A DNA stretch of 64,000 nucleotides, taken from NCBI GenBank assembly GCA_036346395.1, contig CM070594.1, positions 28,801,385 through 28,865,384 of the forward strand, read 5' to 3'. Positions 12,150 to 23,646 of this stretch are shown here, piece by piece (within the stretch, counting starts at the first letter, position 1; each line of letters begins with the position of its first letter). The stretch comes from Hsuehochloa calcarea. Taxonomy: Eukaryota; Streptophyta; Magnoliopsida; Poales; Poaceae. Position numbers and translations under genes: made by a program. The notes under the pieces are model-generated. The model was not told where the DNA came from, ran no database searches, and saw only the letters and a list, made by a program, of their open reading frames with translations.

Positions 12150-13590
12150 TATCGATTCTAGCCGGGTAAATGCCATGCATGAGGAGTTAGAGAATTTTGA
12201 AAGAAACAAAGTTTGGAACCTAGTAGAACCTCCTAGTGGTCATAATGTTATAGGAACCCGTTGGGTGTTTAAGAATAAACAAGGTGAGGATGGTTACGTG
12301 GTTAGAAATAAGGCAGATTGGTAGCTCGGGGTTTGACCAAGTTGAGGGTTAGATTTTGATGAGACATTTGCTCTGTTGCTAGACTAGAAGCCATTCGCAT
12401 TACCTTGCATTTGCTTTGCATCAAAGGTTTTAAATTATATCGGATGGATGTTAAAGTGCCTTTTAAATGGTTTCATAGATGAGGAAGTGTATGTTAAGCA
12501 ACCCCGGTTTTGAGGATCCTAAATATCCAAATCGTGTTTTCAAGCTATCTAAAGCATTATATGGTCTTAAACAAGCCCCTCTGACTGGTATGATAGACTT
12601 AAGACCTTCTTGCTTAAAAATAATTTTGAGATGGGTAAAGTGGATAAAACTCTATTTATTATTAGGCGTGACAATGACTTCCTACTTGCCCAAATTTACG
12701 TGGATGATATTATTTTTGGTGGTTCCTCTAATGCTCTTGTTTCTAGCTTTTACGACACTATGTCCAGGAATTTGAGATGAGTATGATGGGAGAGCTTAAT
12801 TACTTTTGGGACTTCAAATCAAGCAATGCAAGGAAGGAACTTTCATCCATCGGACAAGTACACTAAAGATCTACTCAAGCGCTTCAACATGGGTGACTGC
12901 AAGCCAATTTCCACTCCCATGGCAACTTCGATTGTTTGGATCGGATGAGGAAGGAGAAGTCGTGGATCAACGCGAGTACTGCATGACATGATCGGCTCCT
13001 TCGTATTTGACCTCGAGACCGGACATTCACTTCACGGTATGCCTTTGTGCAAGATTTGAGCGTCTCAGAGAACTTCCCATCGCCAAGCCGTTAAGCGCAT
13101 ATTCGGTATTTACACTCTACCCTTTTATATGGCATTTGGTATTCTGCTCTTGACTTTGTCCATTAGAGGTTTTGATTCGATTTTGCGGTGTCGGTTAGAT
13201 AGGAAGAGTACCTCGAGCACTGTCACTTCCTAGGCACTTCTCTTGTATCTTGGTCTTCTAGGAAGCGGTCTTACATTGCACAATCCACTTCTTGAAGCGA
13301 GTATGTAGTCTTGCTAGTTCTTTGTGCTTGATTTTGTGGATGGCGTCCACTTTGAAAGATTATGGGTTAAACTTTGCTAGTGTTCCTCTTTTACGTGATA
13401 ACACTTCGCTATTAATATTGCTAAGAACCCGATTGCAACATTCTAGGACTAAGCACATAGACATTCGCTTTCACTTCCTTAAAGATCATGTTGAAAAAGG
13501 TGATATTGTGATGCACTTCGTAGAGTCAGAAGCTCAATTGGCGGATATTCTTACCAAGCCTTTAGATCAAACCGATTTTCCTCCTTAAGA
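12150..13590 (+). pseudogene. Copia C reverse transcriptase and RNase H (broken)
   Basis: RT begins around 12170 (MHEELENFERNKVWNLVEPP, GTRWVFKNK), breaks near 12320, resumes with LSKALYGLKQAP (about 12545) and has the copia catalytic YVDD at 12697-12708 in another frame. The MSMMGELNYF-type segment is at about 12778. The RNase H C-terminus at 13292-13588 is readable: SRTKHIDIRFHFLKDHV and LADILTKPLDQ, ending in a stop at 13586-13588. Multiple frameshifts and stops intervene. Confidence 0.88.
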
Positions 13591-15441
13591 AGCGAGTTAG
13601 GGTAATTTATCCTTATGGGTTGGTTTGAGGGGAGTTTGATCTTTTCTTATCTTTCCTTGTTCTTTTGATCTTTTATTGTTCTTTTAGAACTTAGTGATCT
13701 TTTGAACTTTTTAGGTTTTTAGGCTTTTAATTGCATCTCATTGTGTCATATTGCATTCATATAGAAACTCCATCAAGTGGTTACAACAAATGGTATGAAA
13801 AATCCAAAAGATGCATTGTAATATAAGATTTTCACTTATCTTTTAAAGTTGATGAAGCTTTGTCTATTACCCTTTAGAGCTTTTGTATTTCAATTCTTGC
13901 TCAATGTCATGTCTAGTTCTTTGACTTGCTAGAATTATCATGCTTTTACATGTGTAGCTAAGTCTTTGCTATATGAGCTAGAACCTTTTAAACAACTCAA
14001 ACTAAAAATTGCAATTTGTGGATGTTTTAGCGAGTTGCGTAATTAGTGCTCCTCTTGTGACATTGGCCCTGTCAGAATTGCTTTGTTAGCTCTTTGATCT
14101 AGAATTGACCATTACTTGAGCTTTTGTGTTCTTGAGATTCTAAAAGTACTCATGTGAAAAATGAAAATCAAGATTGTCTTATGCTTAAATTGTGCCAAAC
14201 TATTCTTACGAGACTGCTTGTCAAATGATATGAACTTGGAGATAGTTTGATGATCCAGACGATCTCATGGGGACTGCTTGTCAGAAATGACATGAACCTC
14301 AAGATTTGTCGCCCCGGTAGAAGCTTAGAAAGAGTTTGTGGATGGCTCCTAGTCCAGGATCTTCTTTACTAAGATATACCTTTAAACAACTTTTGGTCGA
14401 AGCTTAGGATGAGTTTGTGGATGGCTCCTAGTCCAGGATCTTGTCACTAAGTTAGATCATTAGTCAACTTCAATATTCAATGCAAATGAGAAAAAATGTT
14501 GACAAATGGGCGTTTACAAAATATTGAGCAAAATGATTCAATACGGGACTTGATTGACTCTTACTGTGGTCTTTGTTAGATTTTTGATCTCACTTTGACA
14601 TTTGACATGGCCAATTTCACTTTAGGATCCTGTTGATGAACTTCTTTGAATTTGAGCGTTGCTTAAATTGATCAAATCTAATGCTTTACTTTTGAGCCTT
14701 TGTGCTTAGCTTTGATATATATGTCTTACCATGATCTTGCTAGCTATGTCGGGCTTGATATCTTTGTTTGTGCAATATTAGAGATACTAGCTTGTTCTTT
14801 TGGGTAATCTCCAAAGCTTCTTGTAATCAAAAATTGAAAAATACAAAAATTGAAGCCACTCCATTGCACTTCATGCATATTCCTCTTTATGCTTCTTTTG
14901 TTTCTGCTTCTTCCTTTATTCTATATTTGTTATCTCTGGATGAGAGGAAGGCGTGATTTCTTGATGAATCCATTGTCAAAGGGGGAGAAGATGTGTTAAA
15001 TGAGAAGAGAAGTTGTGTTAATTATTCTCTATTTCTTTATTGGGGAGAAGATTGGGGAGAAGTTTATACAAAGGGAGCGAAAATTTGAAATTTGATGATC
15101 ATAGTGAGGGGAGTTCTTGAGTTGCATTCTTATTGTCTTATTGAATATTCGAACTTGAATTGCATTATTTTATCCTCACAATGATCATAGGTCAATTGAA
15201 CAATTGTTCTTTCATTTGGACCTTATGTGAGAAATTTGAGCCTTTTAAAATCAAAGTTTTTATGCTTTCTTTTGCCTTGTCTCACATGCCTATTCTATTA
15301 CGATGCGGCTTGGTCACTTACATTGCTTTTTCTTGCTTATGGACCAAGTTGTGCCTTTGTCTTAAACTGCGAGTAAACTCGTTTTCAAACCTCTTACTTA
15401 CATTTTACGGATAATTGCCAATGTGTTCATCAAGGGGAGAT
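13591..15441 (+). other. Copia C 3' non-coding spacer and polypurine tract
   Basis: About 1.8 kb between the pol stop and the 3' LTR, without a supported gene. It holds two local repeats: GAGACTGCTTGTCA-type copies about 60 bp apart (14211, 14271), and two 44-bp copies of GAAGCTTAG-to-CCAGGATCTT (about 14319-14363 and 14399-14442). The spacer is homologous to 60143-60937 in element B and to 29811-31270 in element A, so it belongs to the family. It ends in the polypurine tract CAAGGGGAGAT (15431-15441), which primes plus-strand synthesis. Confidence 0.8.
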
Positions 15442-17237
15442 TGTGGATTTCATGGGGATATGCTCGGATCTTAGGATGATGTGACAATTGGCAATGGCGT
15501 TTACGGTTTGTCGTTTCCGCGTTTTCGACAAAGCTACTGAGTTTTTCGTCAGGCGGTCCGACCGGTCCTTGCACCGCGGTCCGGCCGGTCCCAAATCGGT
15601 CGGACCGGCCATGTGGGGCGGTCGGACCGGCGATGACCAAAAGTGGTCAAAATAAGTGGGCCAAAATAGGTGTTGTAGGCAAGTGAGGGATCCCAATGCA
15701 CTTGGTCTCATAATTTTGGAGTCTCCAGAAGAAGTTCTATTGGTTTAAGTTTCCGAAGGTTTGAATTTGGGAGGTTGAATTTGGCTAAGTCCCAAGGGCG
15801 GTCCGACCGGCTCACGAGGAGCGGTCCGGCCGGCCATGGGAGCGGTCCGACCGCTCACTGGAGCGGTCGGACCGGTTTCTACTTGAGCGTCGGCCAACCG
15901 TGGCGATGTTGTTTTGTTAGGTCAAAGTCATTGGTTTCATGGCATATGATTTGCATGATGCATGTTTTGACTAACATGGGTCAAGTTGTGAAGAACTTGT
16001 TCCCGAATTCGTGTTTTCTTATGCGTGGTTGTGCGGTAGCTTGGTGGTCAACGACGGTCAGCGGCAAGGAGAATCGGGACTAGACTTGAAGAGTTGAGGT
16101 CGAGCGATCGGCGATGCGGGTGGGGTCAACGACTCAAGCGTGACACAAGATGGACAATGGTGACCTATTGGCAAATCCATGACGCATGGTGAAGCGGTTT
16201 AGGTTAAAAGGTTAAAGACGGCGCTTCGCGAAGCGTGCGTATGTGACCCGTTTGTTAGTGGGCCTTAACGGGAGCCCAATTAAGTCAAACCCTAAGAGTT
16301 TTAGGCCTCCACTATAAATAGGAGGAGATGGTGGCTGCACCTCTCTCTCTCTCGCCTTTTTATGTTTCAAAACTCTAATTGTCTTTAGGGGAGTTGAGGT
16401 GGAGGCAAGGGCTCTTGATGGTTTGTGGTGAATTTCGTGATCTTTGATTGTCTACTGATCCATGATGGTGTGGATGTAATCCAGCATCAACCACGAAATC
16501 AATCTATGCAAGGTTTGCTTGAGATAAGTCTCTTTTCGTTCTTGCTTCCAATTTCGTGTTTTTAGGGCTTTCTTTGATCCGCGAGTTTGTGATTGATTCT
16601 TTCACGTGAATTAGCTTGCTGTGATATGTGTGAATCTATCTAGCATCATCTTGATCATCAATCTCTCACGAACAAGCTTTAGGATCAAGTTTTCGTTCTT
16701 GCGGTTTTAGACCTTCATTAATCAATTGACAATTGCTCAAGATCGTTCCAAGAATTATCATAATATTCGATTGGAATAGGTCCTCAATAGCATAGAGAAG
16801 GTGTGTGCAAAGTTTCGTGAAGTTTGGAGTTGAGAATCAAAAGTTAGACCTAATTGCAACTTCGTCATCGGTGATTTTCTTGTTTGAGATCGGTTACGTA
16901 GATCGCCGGTCCGATCGCCCGTCACCACCGGTCCGACCGATTTGAGCGGTCCGACCGCCAGATAACAGCGGTCCGACCGCCGACAATCGGTCCGACCGGT
17001 TCACTCTGAAATGGTCGGACCGCCGATGATTTGTGTTGCTTTGATTCTTGCTGATTATTGTCGCATTGCTTAGGGGTCTTTATTGGATTCAATACTAGTC
17101 TTCCGCTGTACTGATATATTGATCTTCATAGCGTTCTAATAGCTACTGGAGTGAAATTGTATTGAGTTCATAATTTGTGAAAAAGTGAGCGTGCTCCTAT
17201 TCACCCCCCCCCCTCTAGTCGCCTTTACGGTCCAACA
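15442..17237 (+). repeat. 3' LTR of copia C
   Basis: 1,796 bp, partner of 6299-8087, with the same termini. Relative to the 5' LTR it shows CCAG to CG, CCAG to CCG and AGCTGG to AGTGG changes and shorter homopolymers in the first part. There are recurring CTTG versus ACTG differences in the second part (16450, 17107, 17145). The CGGTCCGACCG motif clusters are conserved. Confidence 0.93.
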
Positions 17238-19123
17238 GAAGAAAAGAGGGTGAGAACGTACGGGTAGTGCATGGGTGAGTGGAAACCTTAGGGCCAAGCG
17301 GAAAGGTCAGAGATTGGCCAAGATGATGCCTCCACGGCGACCGGCGGTAGGAAAAGGACAACGCCGGCGGCGACACTCCACGGTGCAAAATTGCTCAAAT
17401 TGAGGTGAAGGAAGGGTAGGAAATCTATAAGAAAGAAGTCTATGTGACCCCCTAAAGTATTACTTGTTCGGCCACTTAATCCCCTAACGTAAAAATCAGA
17501 CTTTAACCCCCTCACATTGCAAAACCAGTGCACATAACCCATATGGTTGTTTAATTTGTTTGGTAGTTTTTCTTACATGTCACTGGTTTCGCCACATAGG
17601 CGATTGAGCTGGCGTGGTTTTGCCACATGGTTGATTTCTTGCGAAAACCCCTGCCCTCACTATGTTTTTCGCACACCCCCCCTCCCACCATCTCCATGTT
17701 GCCTTCTCAGTTCTCTTTGTTCTTTGTCGCTCTCACTAGGGCTTGCACCACCGCCTGCCTGCGTTGCCCGTCACTATCCATGAAAACCAAGAATATCCGA
17801 TTTTCACCATCAAGACCTAACTCACCTTATCAACACTCACAACATGGTTAGTCTTGATAAATAGGTTTCATTAATCTCCAAAACAATCAAACAACTTAAT
17901 TTACGGCCTAGATGCTTACAATGAGGAACACAAAACATCGAGCTAAAGCATGGGACATCTATCCATGCATGGGGATCCTGTTCTTAGATCTTGTCGCCTT
18001 AGTTTGCTCGTTTTTTTTGTAACATTTAATTTCCAAATGTTATGCGTATATATACCTTTTTGTCTCACAACTGAAGTTCTCTAAATAATCTGATTTGGCT
18101 AGTTCACTCTGCATTGAGGTTTACGTTTATTTCCTACTCTTTGTCTGTACTTATAGGTTGGCATAGCATCCATGTGGTCAAACATTTGAAAGTTTGAACA
18201 CTAACTAGTACATATAAAACTTGCTTCCATGCTCTCCTGAGAGTAGTGAAAGTACACCGATGATCTCATTTGGCAACCACTCACTACTATCCAGATTTGC
18301 AAAATTTGATCTGAGGAAAAGCATAGAAGCACTAGTCAAAAAACTATCTATGTCGATCGGACACTACATGGGAAATAATGCTATTCGACATCACATGAAA
18401 AGTAATTTGGCAAATAATTTCGTAACTCTTTTTTGTAAAACATTTTTAGAGAAAATGATTGGGACTTCAAAATGGATATATAATAGTGATTTAAAAAATA
18501 AAATTATTTTTACTGTTATTATTACTGAAAACTTATTCTGTAACACATATATTGCAACCACTCACTACTATCCAGATTTTTGCATGGATGTAAAACGAAT
18601 TTGGTTTTATTTATGTTGATCTTTTCATTTAAAAAAACTAATTGAATATATATTGCATTAATTGTGCATTGACATGTCACGTTGAGATCATATTTATCCG
18701 GTGGATGCATATTTAATATACAGGGAGACTTAACTAATTTTGTATGAACAGATGCCGGCACTGGATCCGCATAAACCTAAAGGATGATTAAAGTTAAATT
18801 GCGTATAGGTAAACAAAGTACGGGGGCACGGTCGCAAAGATACACACGCATGTGATTCAACAATTTTATTGCGCTTGCAGTACGTAGCATAAATAAACAT
18901 CTCGCACCACACACGTAATTTTATTTCTGGACACTAGCTCTCGTAATTAATTAATAGGAATACTGAATACACACAAATTTATTTATTCCACGCTCTGAAC
19001 GTCACACACGCAGTACAACAACAAAAGGAGATTGGACACAAGTACAGACACATTGATCACGTACGTGCTTTCAGGGGACAAACAAAAGTAGACAACACAT
19101 ATATGCACCACCTTTGGTTCGGG
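17238..19123. other. Intergenic and repeat-like DNA, no supported gene
   Basis: 17243-17425 looks like the continuation of the GC-rich LTR interrupted by copia C. 17440-17560 (GACCCCCTAAAGTATTACTT, then TTAACCCCCTCACATTGC) has the style of a dispersed grass transposon end, but I found no matching terminal repeat. 17560-19120 is AT-rich with short, unconvincing reading frames. The longest (18221-18619, 132 codons) has no recognisable domain and contains a local direct repeat, so I do not call a gene. Confidence 0.5.
18275..18579 (+). repeat. 26-bp perfect direct repeat, 279 bp apart
   Basis: A 26-bp sequence starting GCAACCACTCACTACTATCC occurs at 18275-18300 and 18554-18579. The AT-rich DNA between the copies has no terminal repeats that I can see. 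The repeat is too long for a usual target-site duplication. Confidence 0.8.
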
Positions 19124-19128
19124 CAGCC

Positions 19129-19134
19129 TTTATT
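19129..19134 (-). terminator. Polyadenylation signal of the DMP gene
   Basis: AATAAA on the minus strand, 90 bp beyond the TGA stop (19224-19226), at a usual distance for a plant 3' UTR. It is in the correct orientation for the gene at 19224-20189. Confidence 0.55.
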
Positions 19135-19223
19135 AATGGAAGAGAAAGAAGCACGAGCACTCACTTACTATCTCCAGCCGCAGCTGCTGACCGAGATGAC
19201 GAAGGCCTGGAGCCCCGATCGAG

Positions 19224-20189
19224 TCAGACGATTGGATCGAGTTCATAACTGGTCGAAGGAACAACCCGGGTGACGTCCGTGATCTGGAGAGAACTCTTGA
19301 TGAGATTTTTGCCATCACCCGTGCTCTGCTTATCACTTGGAGATGGGGAGGCATTGGGCTTGGAGATGCCACCACCTATGCTCTGCTGATGATCACTTGG
19401 AGATGGGGAGGCATTGGGCTTGGAGATGCCACCACCCTTGATCTGCTGATCATCGGCGGCGTCCACGTCGTAGCCGATGCCCTTCCTGTAGGAGGGGAAG
19501 ATCATGAAGACGAAGCTGGCGAGGAACCCCATCGCCAGCGGCATGTTCACGATGAACTCCTTCCACTGGACCGTCATCATCCTTCCGACCAGGCAGGTCT
19601 GTAATTCGGCGTCGTCGAACGCGAGGGACAGGAACACGAGGAATCTGAAGAAGGCGTGCAGGAAGTCCCGCGGTTTCACCCTCCGAGCCTTGCACGCGCT
19701 GTCGAAGGCGGCGGCGTTGTCGTCCTTGCGATGCCCTTTGTAGTCGTAGTTGAACGCGTAGAAGCCCCTACTGGTGGGCAGGGCCAGCCCGTAGTAGGTG
19801 GTGCCATCGGAGTGGGTGATGCTGTCGGTGAAGGATAGGACCGAGCAGAGCGAGCCGAGGAAGCCGACAAGCCCCCAGGAGAAGACTCGGTTGACGTGGT
19901 AGCAATTGCCGTGGTTGGTGAAGGACGGCACCAGCGTCTGGAAGGCCAGCGTGGTGCCGGTGGGCAGGAGCTTCGCCAGGTTGGCTGTCGCCGCCAGCGA
20001 CTTGTCGTACAACGACTTCTTCACGGATACTGTGGACGGCGGTGTCTCCACTGGCTTGTCTGTGGACGGCGGTGTCTCCACTGGCTTGTCTGTGGACGGC
20101 GGTGTCTCCACTGGCTTGTCTGTGGACGGCGGTGTCTGCACTGGCTTGTCTGGGAACGGCAGTGTCTGCACTGGCTTGTCTGGGGACAT
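19224..20189 (-). CDS. DMP-family (DUF679) membrane protein, 321 aa, with repeat-bearing termini
   Basis: Four-pass endomembrane/plasma-membrane protein of the plant-specific DMP (DUF679 membrane protein) family. Known members act in membrane remodelling, senescence or gamete fusion; which role applies here is not shown. The core is complete and collinear with the family: LLPTGTTLAFQTLVPSFTN (residues 74-92, first membrane segment), HVNRVFSWGLVGFLGSLC and the SFTDS signature (98-123), FLHAFFRFLVFLSLAF (176-191), and NMPLAMGFLASFVFMIFP with RKGIGYD (215-241). Single exon, as usual for the family. Two oddities make it longer than the typical 200-250 aa: five tandem 10-residue units (DKPVETPPST type, residues 4-53) before the core, and a 20-residue period repeat (GGGISKPNASPSPSD, residues 252-287) in an extended tail. 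The ATG at 20187-20189 gives the complete repeat block. GC-rich codons fit a grass gene. It is the only intact host gene here. Confidence 0.92.
   Translation of the reverse strand: MSPDKPVQTLPFPDKPVQTPPSTDKPVETPPSTDKPVETPPSTDKPVETPPSTVSVKKSLYDKSLAATANLAKLLPTGTTLAFQTLVPSFTNHGNCYHVNRVFSWGLVGFLGSLCSVLSFTDSITHSDGTTYYGLALPTSRGFYAFNYDYKGHRKDDNAAAFDSACKARRVKPRDFLHAFFRFLVFLSLAFDDAELQTCLVGRMMTVQWKEFIVNMPLAMGFLASFVFMIFPSYRKGIGYDVDAADDQQIKGGGISKPNASPSPSDHQQSIGGGISKPNASPSPSDKQSTGDGKNLIKSSLQITDVTRVVPSTSYELDPIV
19330..19437 (-). repeat. 60-bp coding tandem duplication, about 1.8 copies
   Basis: Two nearly identical copies encoding GGGISKPNASPSPSD (residues 252-266 and 272-286), period 20 codons, in the C-terminal tail of the DMP protein beyond the last membrane segment. 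Confidence 0.9.
20031..20180 (-). repeat. 30-bp coding tandem repeat, 5 copies
   Basis: Encodes residues 4-53 of the DMP protein. Three central copies are identical at the nucleotide level in the DKPVETPPST form. The two copies next to the start codon are diverged (DKPVQTLPFP, DKPVQTPPST). Perfect in-frame units indicate recent expansion. Confidence 0.95.
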
Positions 20190-20325
20190 GGTGCTGATCG
20201 ACGTACCTCTTCGCGTGCGGCTCGAGGGTTTTTAGCGTGGATCGACGACAGGCTTGCAGGTGCAGGTGGTTGTATATATGCTCAATGTATATATAGTCTG
20301 TGTGAGCAGCAGCTACGTCCTCATG

Positions 20326-20335
20326 CCCTTTTATA
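20326..20335 (-). promoter_or_regulatory. TATA box of the DMP gene
   Basis: TATAAAAGGG on the minus strand, about 140 bp upstream of the ATG. Transcription would start near 20300 and give a 5' UTR of about 110 nt. A second TATATATA-like element lies at 20286-20296 and would give a shorter leader. The first is the better consensus. Confidence 0.65.
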
Positions 20336-20532
20336 CACAGCGTTCGCCCCTGGGTGGCAGCAGTACCAGACAAGAACCAGATGCTGAGAGCTGGAAAGAC
20401 CAAAAGCGACGCGATAGCATGCGCCACGTTGACAAATATTTTAGTGTACTTAGCTTGGGTATTGGGTAAAGTACCGATAGCGAGCCACCACCCACAAGCC
20501 GATCGGCATATTACGTACATAGGCCCTAGAGC

Positions 20533-20635
20533 TGCATGCTAGCTTCTTCTCAATGGTACAAAGAGTTCCATATATCCATTCACGCACGCATATGTCATGC
20601 TTGATGCAGCACCGTCTTGCTACAGCTAGCATGCA
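20533..20635. repeat. 12-bp inverted repeat upstream of the DMP gene
   Basis: TGCATGCTAGCT at 20533-20544 and its exact reverse complement at 20624-20635, with RY-type CATGCA motifs. Could be the ends of a very small (about 100 bp) insertion or an upstream regulatory palindrome; no target duplication was identified. Confidence 0.5.
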
Positions 20636-21912
20636 TGTCTAGAAAAATTCGATAAGTGCTCGTATGGAAAAGCACTTATTAGAGAGTTTTCGCAACACGC
20701 TAGTAAGTACTACTCCCTGCATTTCTTTTTACGAACTTGCTATTTTTCAATTGCCTAAAAATATGTTTATTTTTTTCGCCGTCCACTCTGCTCTAAGATT
20801 CGTGCACTATCGGTTCTCATTTCGGGCTTGTTTTTGTTGCTGTTGGCTGCGGTTCTTTGTTTCCGAATCCGATCCGTTAACTTCTCAACCCATTTCGATA
20901 GAGATATTAAGTCTATTTCAAATTTTTATTTGTATTCATTGATACTCGCACCCCACTGTCTCCATTGTTTTGAGAGAGAGAGAGAGAGAGAGAGATGCGG
21001 ATAGGAGAATACGAGGCAGGGAAAGAGAGGTCAAACCAAGTGGGGACCAAGAGGGAGGCGAGTAGCAGCGGCAGCGAGCACGCGGGAGCGGCGGGCGCGC
21101 ATGAGCGTTCTGCGGCGGGCGTGAGTGGCGAGCAGCGTCCGATGAGCGCTTGTTGCGGGCGAGCGGCAGTGATTTCTGGTGGTTAGCAGGCTATTGTGCG
21201 CGACTGCATCTCCCACGGGTTTTTTGTGAGCTGCTGTTTTTTTAGAGGTATGGTCTATTTTTTGCCCAGCGATGTTGCCTACTAATTCGTGTGAATCCTT
21301 GATTTGTTTGTGGATTTTGCTCTCACTTTTATGATTTAAGTAATGTTGCATAGAGATTAGTTTTAATTTGGGATTCTAGGTTTTGTGAATCTGTTCCCAT
21401 GCCTTGAGATCGTGGTGTTCCTCAGTGAATTTGTATGCAACTGCGTAGATTTCATCTATGTAAGCAAGGCTGTGAAATTGCTCTTCTTGCTCGGTTTTGG
21501 TTACTTGGCACTTATCGAATGCTGATATGTAGAGCAGGGCGTAGGCTGTAGTTTTGTAATATGAATGTTGCGCTTCTGCATCTATATGATGATGGGCGGT
21601 TAAATTGTACATGTTATACAATCAATCAATGGAACTACTTGGCTATGAGAGACTGGTGAGTGAGATTAACTTTCATTAGTACTTTCTATGTCATGTTGTG
21701 TTTCTTCTAGTTCAGAGGAACAACAACACATATGCTTGCTTGTCTATCTTTGGCAGCTACATGCGCACTATTAGATATGCTAGAATGTTCTTCACAAAAA
21801 GGGGGAAATGCTTCCATTTTCCAGTAGATTAGCACCCCTTTTTCATGGTGATTGGCCTGGGGAGCACTAATCTAGCTTGTAGATAGATTACCCTCTATTT
21901 GGTTGTGTGCAT
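20636..21912. other. Non-coding region, possible 5' part of the LRR-gene remnant
   Basis: AT-rich DNA, then a (GA)n tract and a GC-rich block at 20995-21180 typical of a grass 5' UTR or first exon, then intron-like T-rich DNA. I could not read a signal peptide or a first LRR exon. It lies immediately left of the solo LTR that interrupts the LRR remnant, so it may be the 5' part of that gene. Confidence 0.35.
20972..20995 (+). repeat. (GA)12 microsatellite
   Basis: Uninterrupted GA dinucleotide run of 24 bp next to a GC-rich block, a common position in plant 5' UTRs. Confidence 0.95.
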
Positions 21913-23539
21913 TGTTGGAAATATGCCATAGAGGCAATCATAGAGATGATGATATTTCATTATGTTCATATTTTTGATAATATGTTATCATGTTCCTTGA
22001 ATGAATCATTTGTTATAGATCAATAAGAGTATGTGAGTTGTTCGTAGAACTCTTTAACTTATATGATGTCATTCTAAATGTATCTCTAGTCGGAGGTCAC
22101 CGGTCGGAAAACCAGTGACTCTATGACTAGCACATGTATTGATTGATGATCTGGTTTCACCGGTCCATGGATATAGGGATATCGAATCAATAATGTGAGC
22201 ATATGTTAGAGAACATAGGGTTGGATAGACCCATCATTGAGACACTATTGAGATTGTTATGAATCTTTGTGTCATTAATTGGTCTCAAGCAATGATGATG
22301 TATAATCCTTAGACCTGAGATCAGTATGGTTCCCTACATGTGTAATAGCACTCTTAGTGGTTGCTAAATGCTACTCGTAACTGGGTAGTTATAAAGGTAG
22401 CTTTCGGGTATGCTATGAAACATGCGGAGGGATGTGACTGGTCGAGATGGGATTTGCCCCTCCTAACATAACAGGAGAGATGTCTCTGGGCCCCTCGTGG
22501 TGATCGGATAAAGAAAGTGCATGGCCATGCCACTAGTGGTCGAAGTGTCGACCACATGATGTTATCCGACACTCGATCGAGAAAGTATTGAACAGTCCAT
22601 GGATGACACAACATCTCACCTGGAGTTCAACCAGGCATCGTGAGGCAAAGGGAGAATGCATGAGTAGGTCGCTTAGTTCGACCAGTTACGGACTAGTCGT
22701 ATGGAGATGCGAGCTGGTCTAAATTGGTCAAACGTAATCACAGAATGGTAAGGACCTAGTCGTAGGAGTTCTGAATCGGTGAACCTAATCGACGATCCGT
22801 CGTATGGAATCTGAATCGATCATAAGTGATGAGGACCTGATCATAGATCATATTACATCAAGGTTCGTCCGATATATTCTATGTGTCTTTGGGAATCGTT
22901 ATGTGCTGCTTGGTACCGCTGACGACTAGTGGTCGGAAAAGAGTTTCTGAGTCATAACCGATTACACATGAACATGTGGGGTCGCACACTTAAAGGTCAT
23001 GGATCTGTTTTGGATGGTGATCCGAATTCGTATAGGCCACGAGTTCCTAATGGGCCTCCAGGTCGAGACCCATCATGGATGCCTATATAAAGAGGGGCGG
23101 TGGCATGGGGTGAACGAAGAGGATGATCTTTGGAAGAACACTCGAAACCCTAATAGCCACGCCTTCTCAACCACGTCGCCGGTGCTAGCACTCCAGCGCG
23201 TGGTGATCCTGCCCCGTACATGTGGATACCTCGGAGGTGTTGTTGCGAAGCATCAGCACTAGGACGATCCACAACTCGTGATGTTCTCCGGAGTCGGAGG
23301 AGAAGTCTCGCGACGAGTACGACCACTCGGAGGAGCAGACGCGCTTCGAGTACAACCACTCAAAGGAGGAGACGCGTCGTGAGTACGACTACGACTGCAT
23401 CAACTCGCTACAACGACTCTACTTCCGCTACGAGTCGGCGCGTCTAGCGGTAATCTCATGATCTATTACTTGCGGTGGTTCCTTGGTTGCGCGGTAAAAT
23501 TTTGTTTATGCTATAGTAGCCTTGCCGTGTTACCCTTCA
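21913..23539 (+). mobile_element. BARE/Angela-like copia solo LTR with TGCAT target duplication
   Basis: Starts TGTTGGAAATATGCCATAGA, the hallmark start of BARE-1/Angela/RIRE1-type copia LTRs. It has a TATA box (TATATAAAG, 23084-23092) and a GC-rich leader, and ends ACCCTTCA at 23539. It is flanked by a perfect 5-bp duplication TGCAT (21908-21912 and 23540-23544). No primer site or internal coding DNA is present, so it is a solo LTR (1,627 bp) left by LTR-LTR recombination. The reading frame at 23220-23447 (Arg/Thr/Ser-rich) is a by-product of leader composition. Confidence 0.9.
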
Positions 23540-23646
23540 TGCATTGCATGTTGCCTGGTGATTCAGCTCAGGAGAACTTGAACCAGGAAGACACAAATGA
23601 GGTTTAGCAAGCTAAGCCGAAACTAACATCGGATGTTTTTTCTCAG

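Larger units (their letters stand above)
6299..17237 (+). mobile_element. Complete Ty1/copia element C (10.9 kb) with LTRs and TSD
   Basis: LTR retrotransposon bounded by direct LTRs (6299-8087 and 15442-17237) that begin TGTGGATTTCATGG and end TCCAACA. It is flanked by a 5-bp target duplication GAAGA (6294-6298 and 17238-17242). A tRNA-Met-type primer site follows the 5' LTR and a polypurine tract precedes the 3' LTR. Internal order is gag, coiled extension, protease, integrase, RT, RNase H, which is the copia order. The reading frame is broken many times, so the copy as read is defective. A long 3' non-coding segment (13590-15430) separates pol from the 3' LTR. The long gag and this spacer suggest a SIRE-like lineage; that part is tentative. 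Confidence 0.93.

Noticed and set aside
18221..18619. 132-codon plus-strand frame
   Set aside because: No recognisable domain, AT-rich, and spans both copies of the 26-bp direct repeat; not enough for a gene call.
19896..20387. 163-codon plus-strand frame with CGRRCLHWLV repeats
   Set aside because: Antisense of the DMP 30-bp repeat; no independent support.
19768..20520. 250-codon minus-strand frame overlapping the DMP gene in another frame
   Set aside because: Contains the repeat block in a shifted frame (HRQASADTAV-type) and the promoter; the DMP frame has full family homology.
23220..23447. Arg/Thr/Ser-rich frame
   Set aside because: Inside the BARE/Angela-like solo LTR leader, which is bounded by a target duplication.
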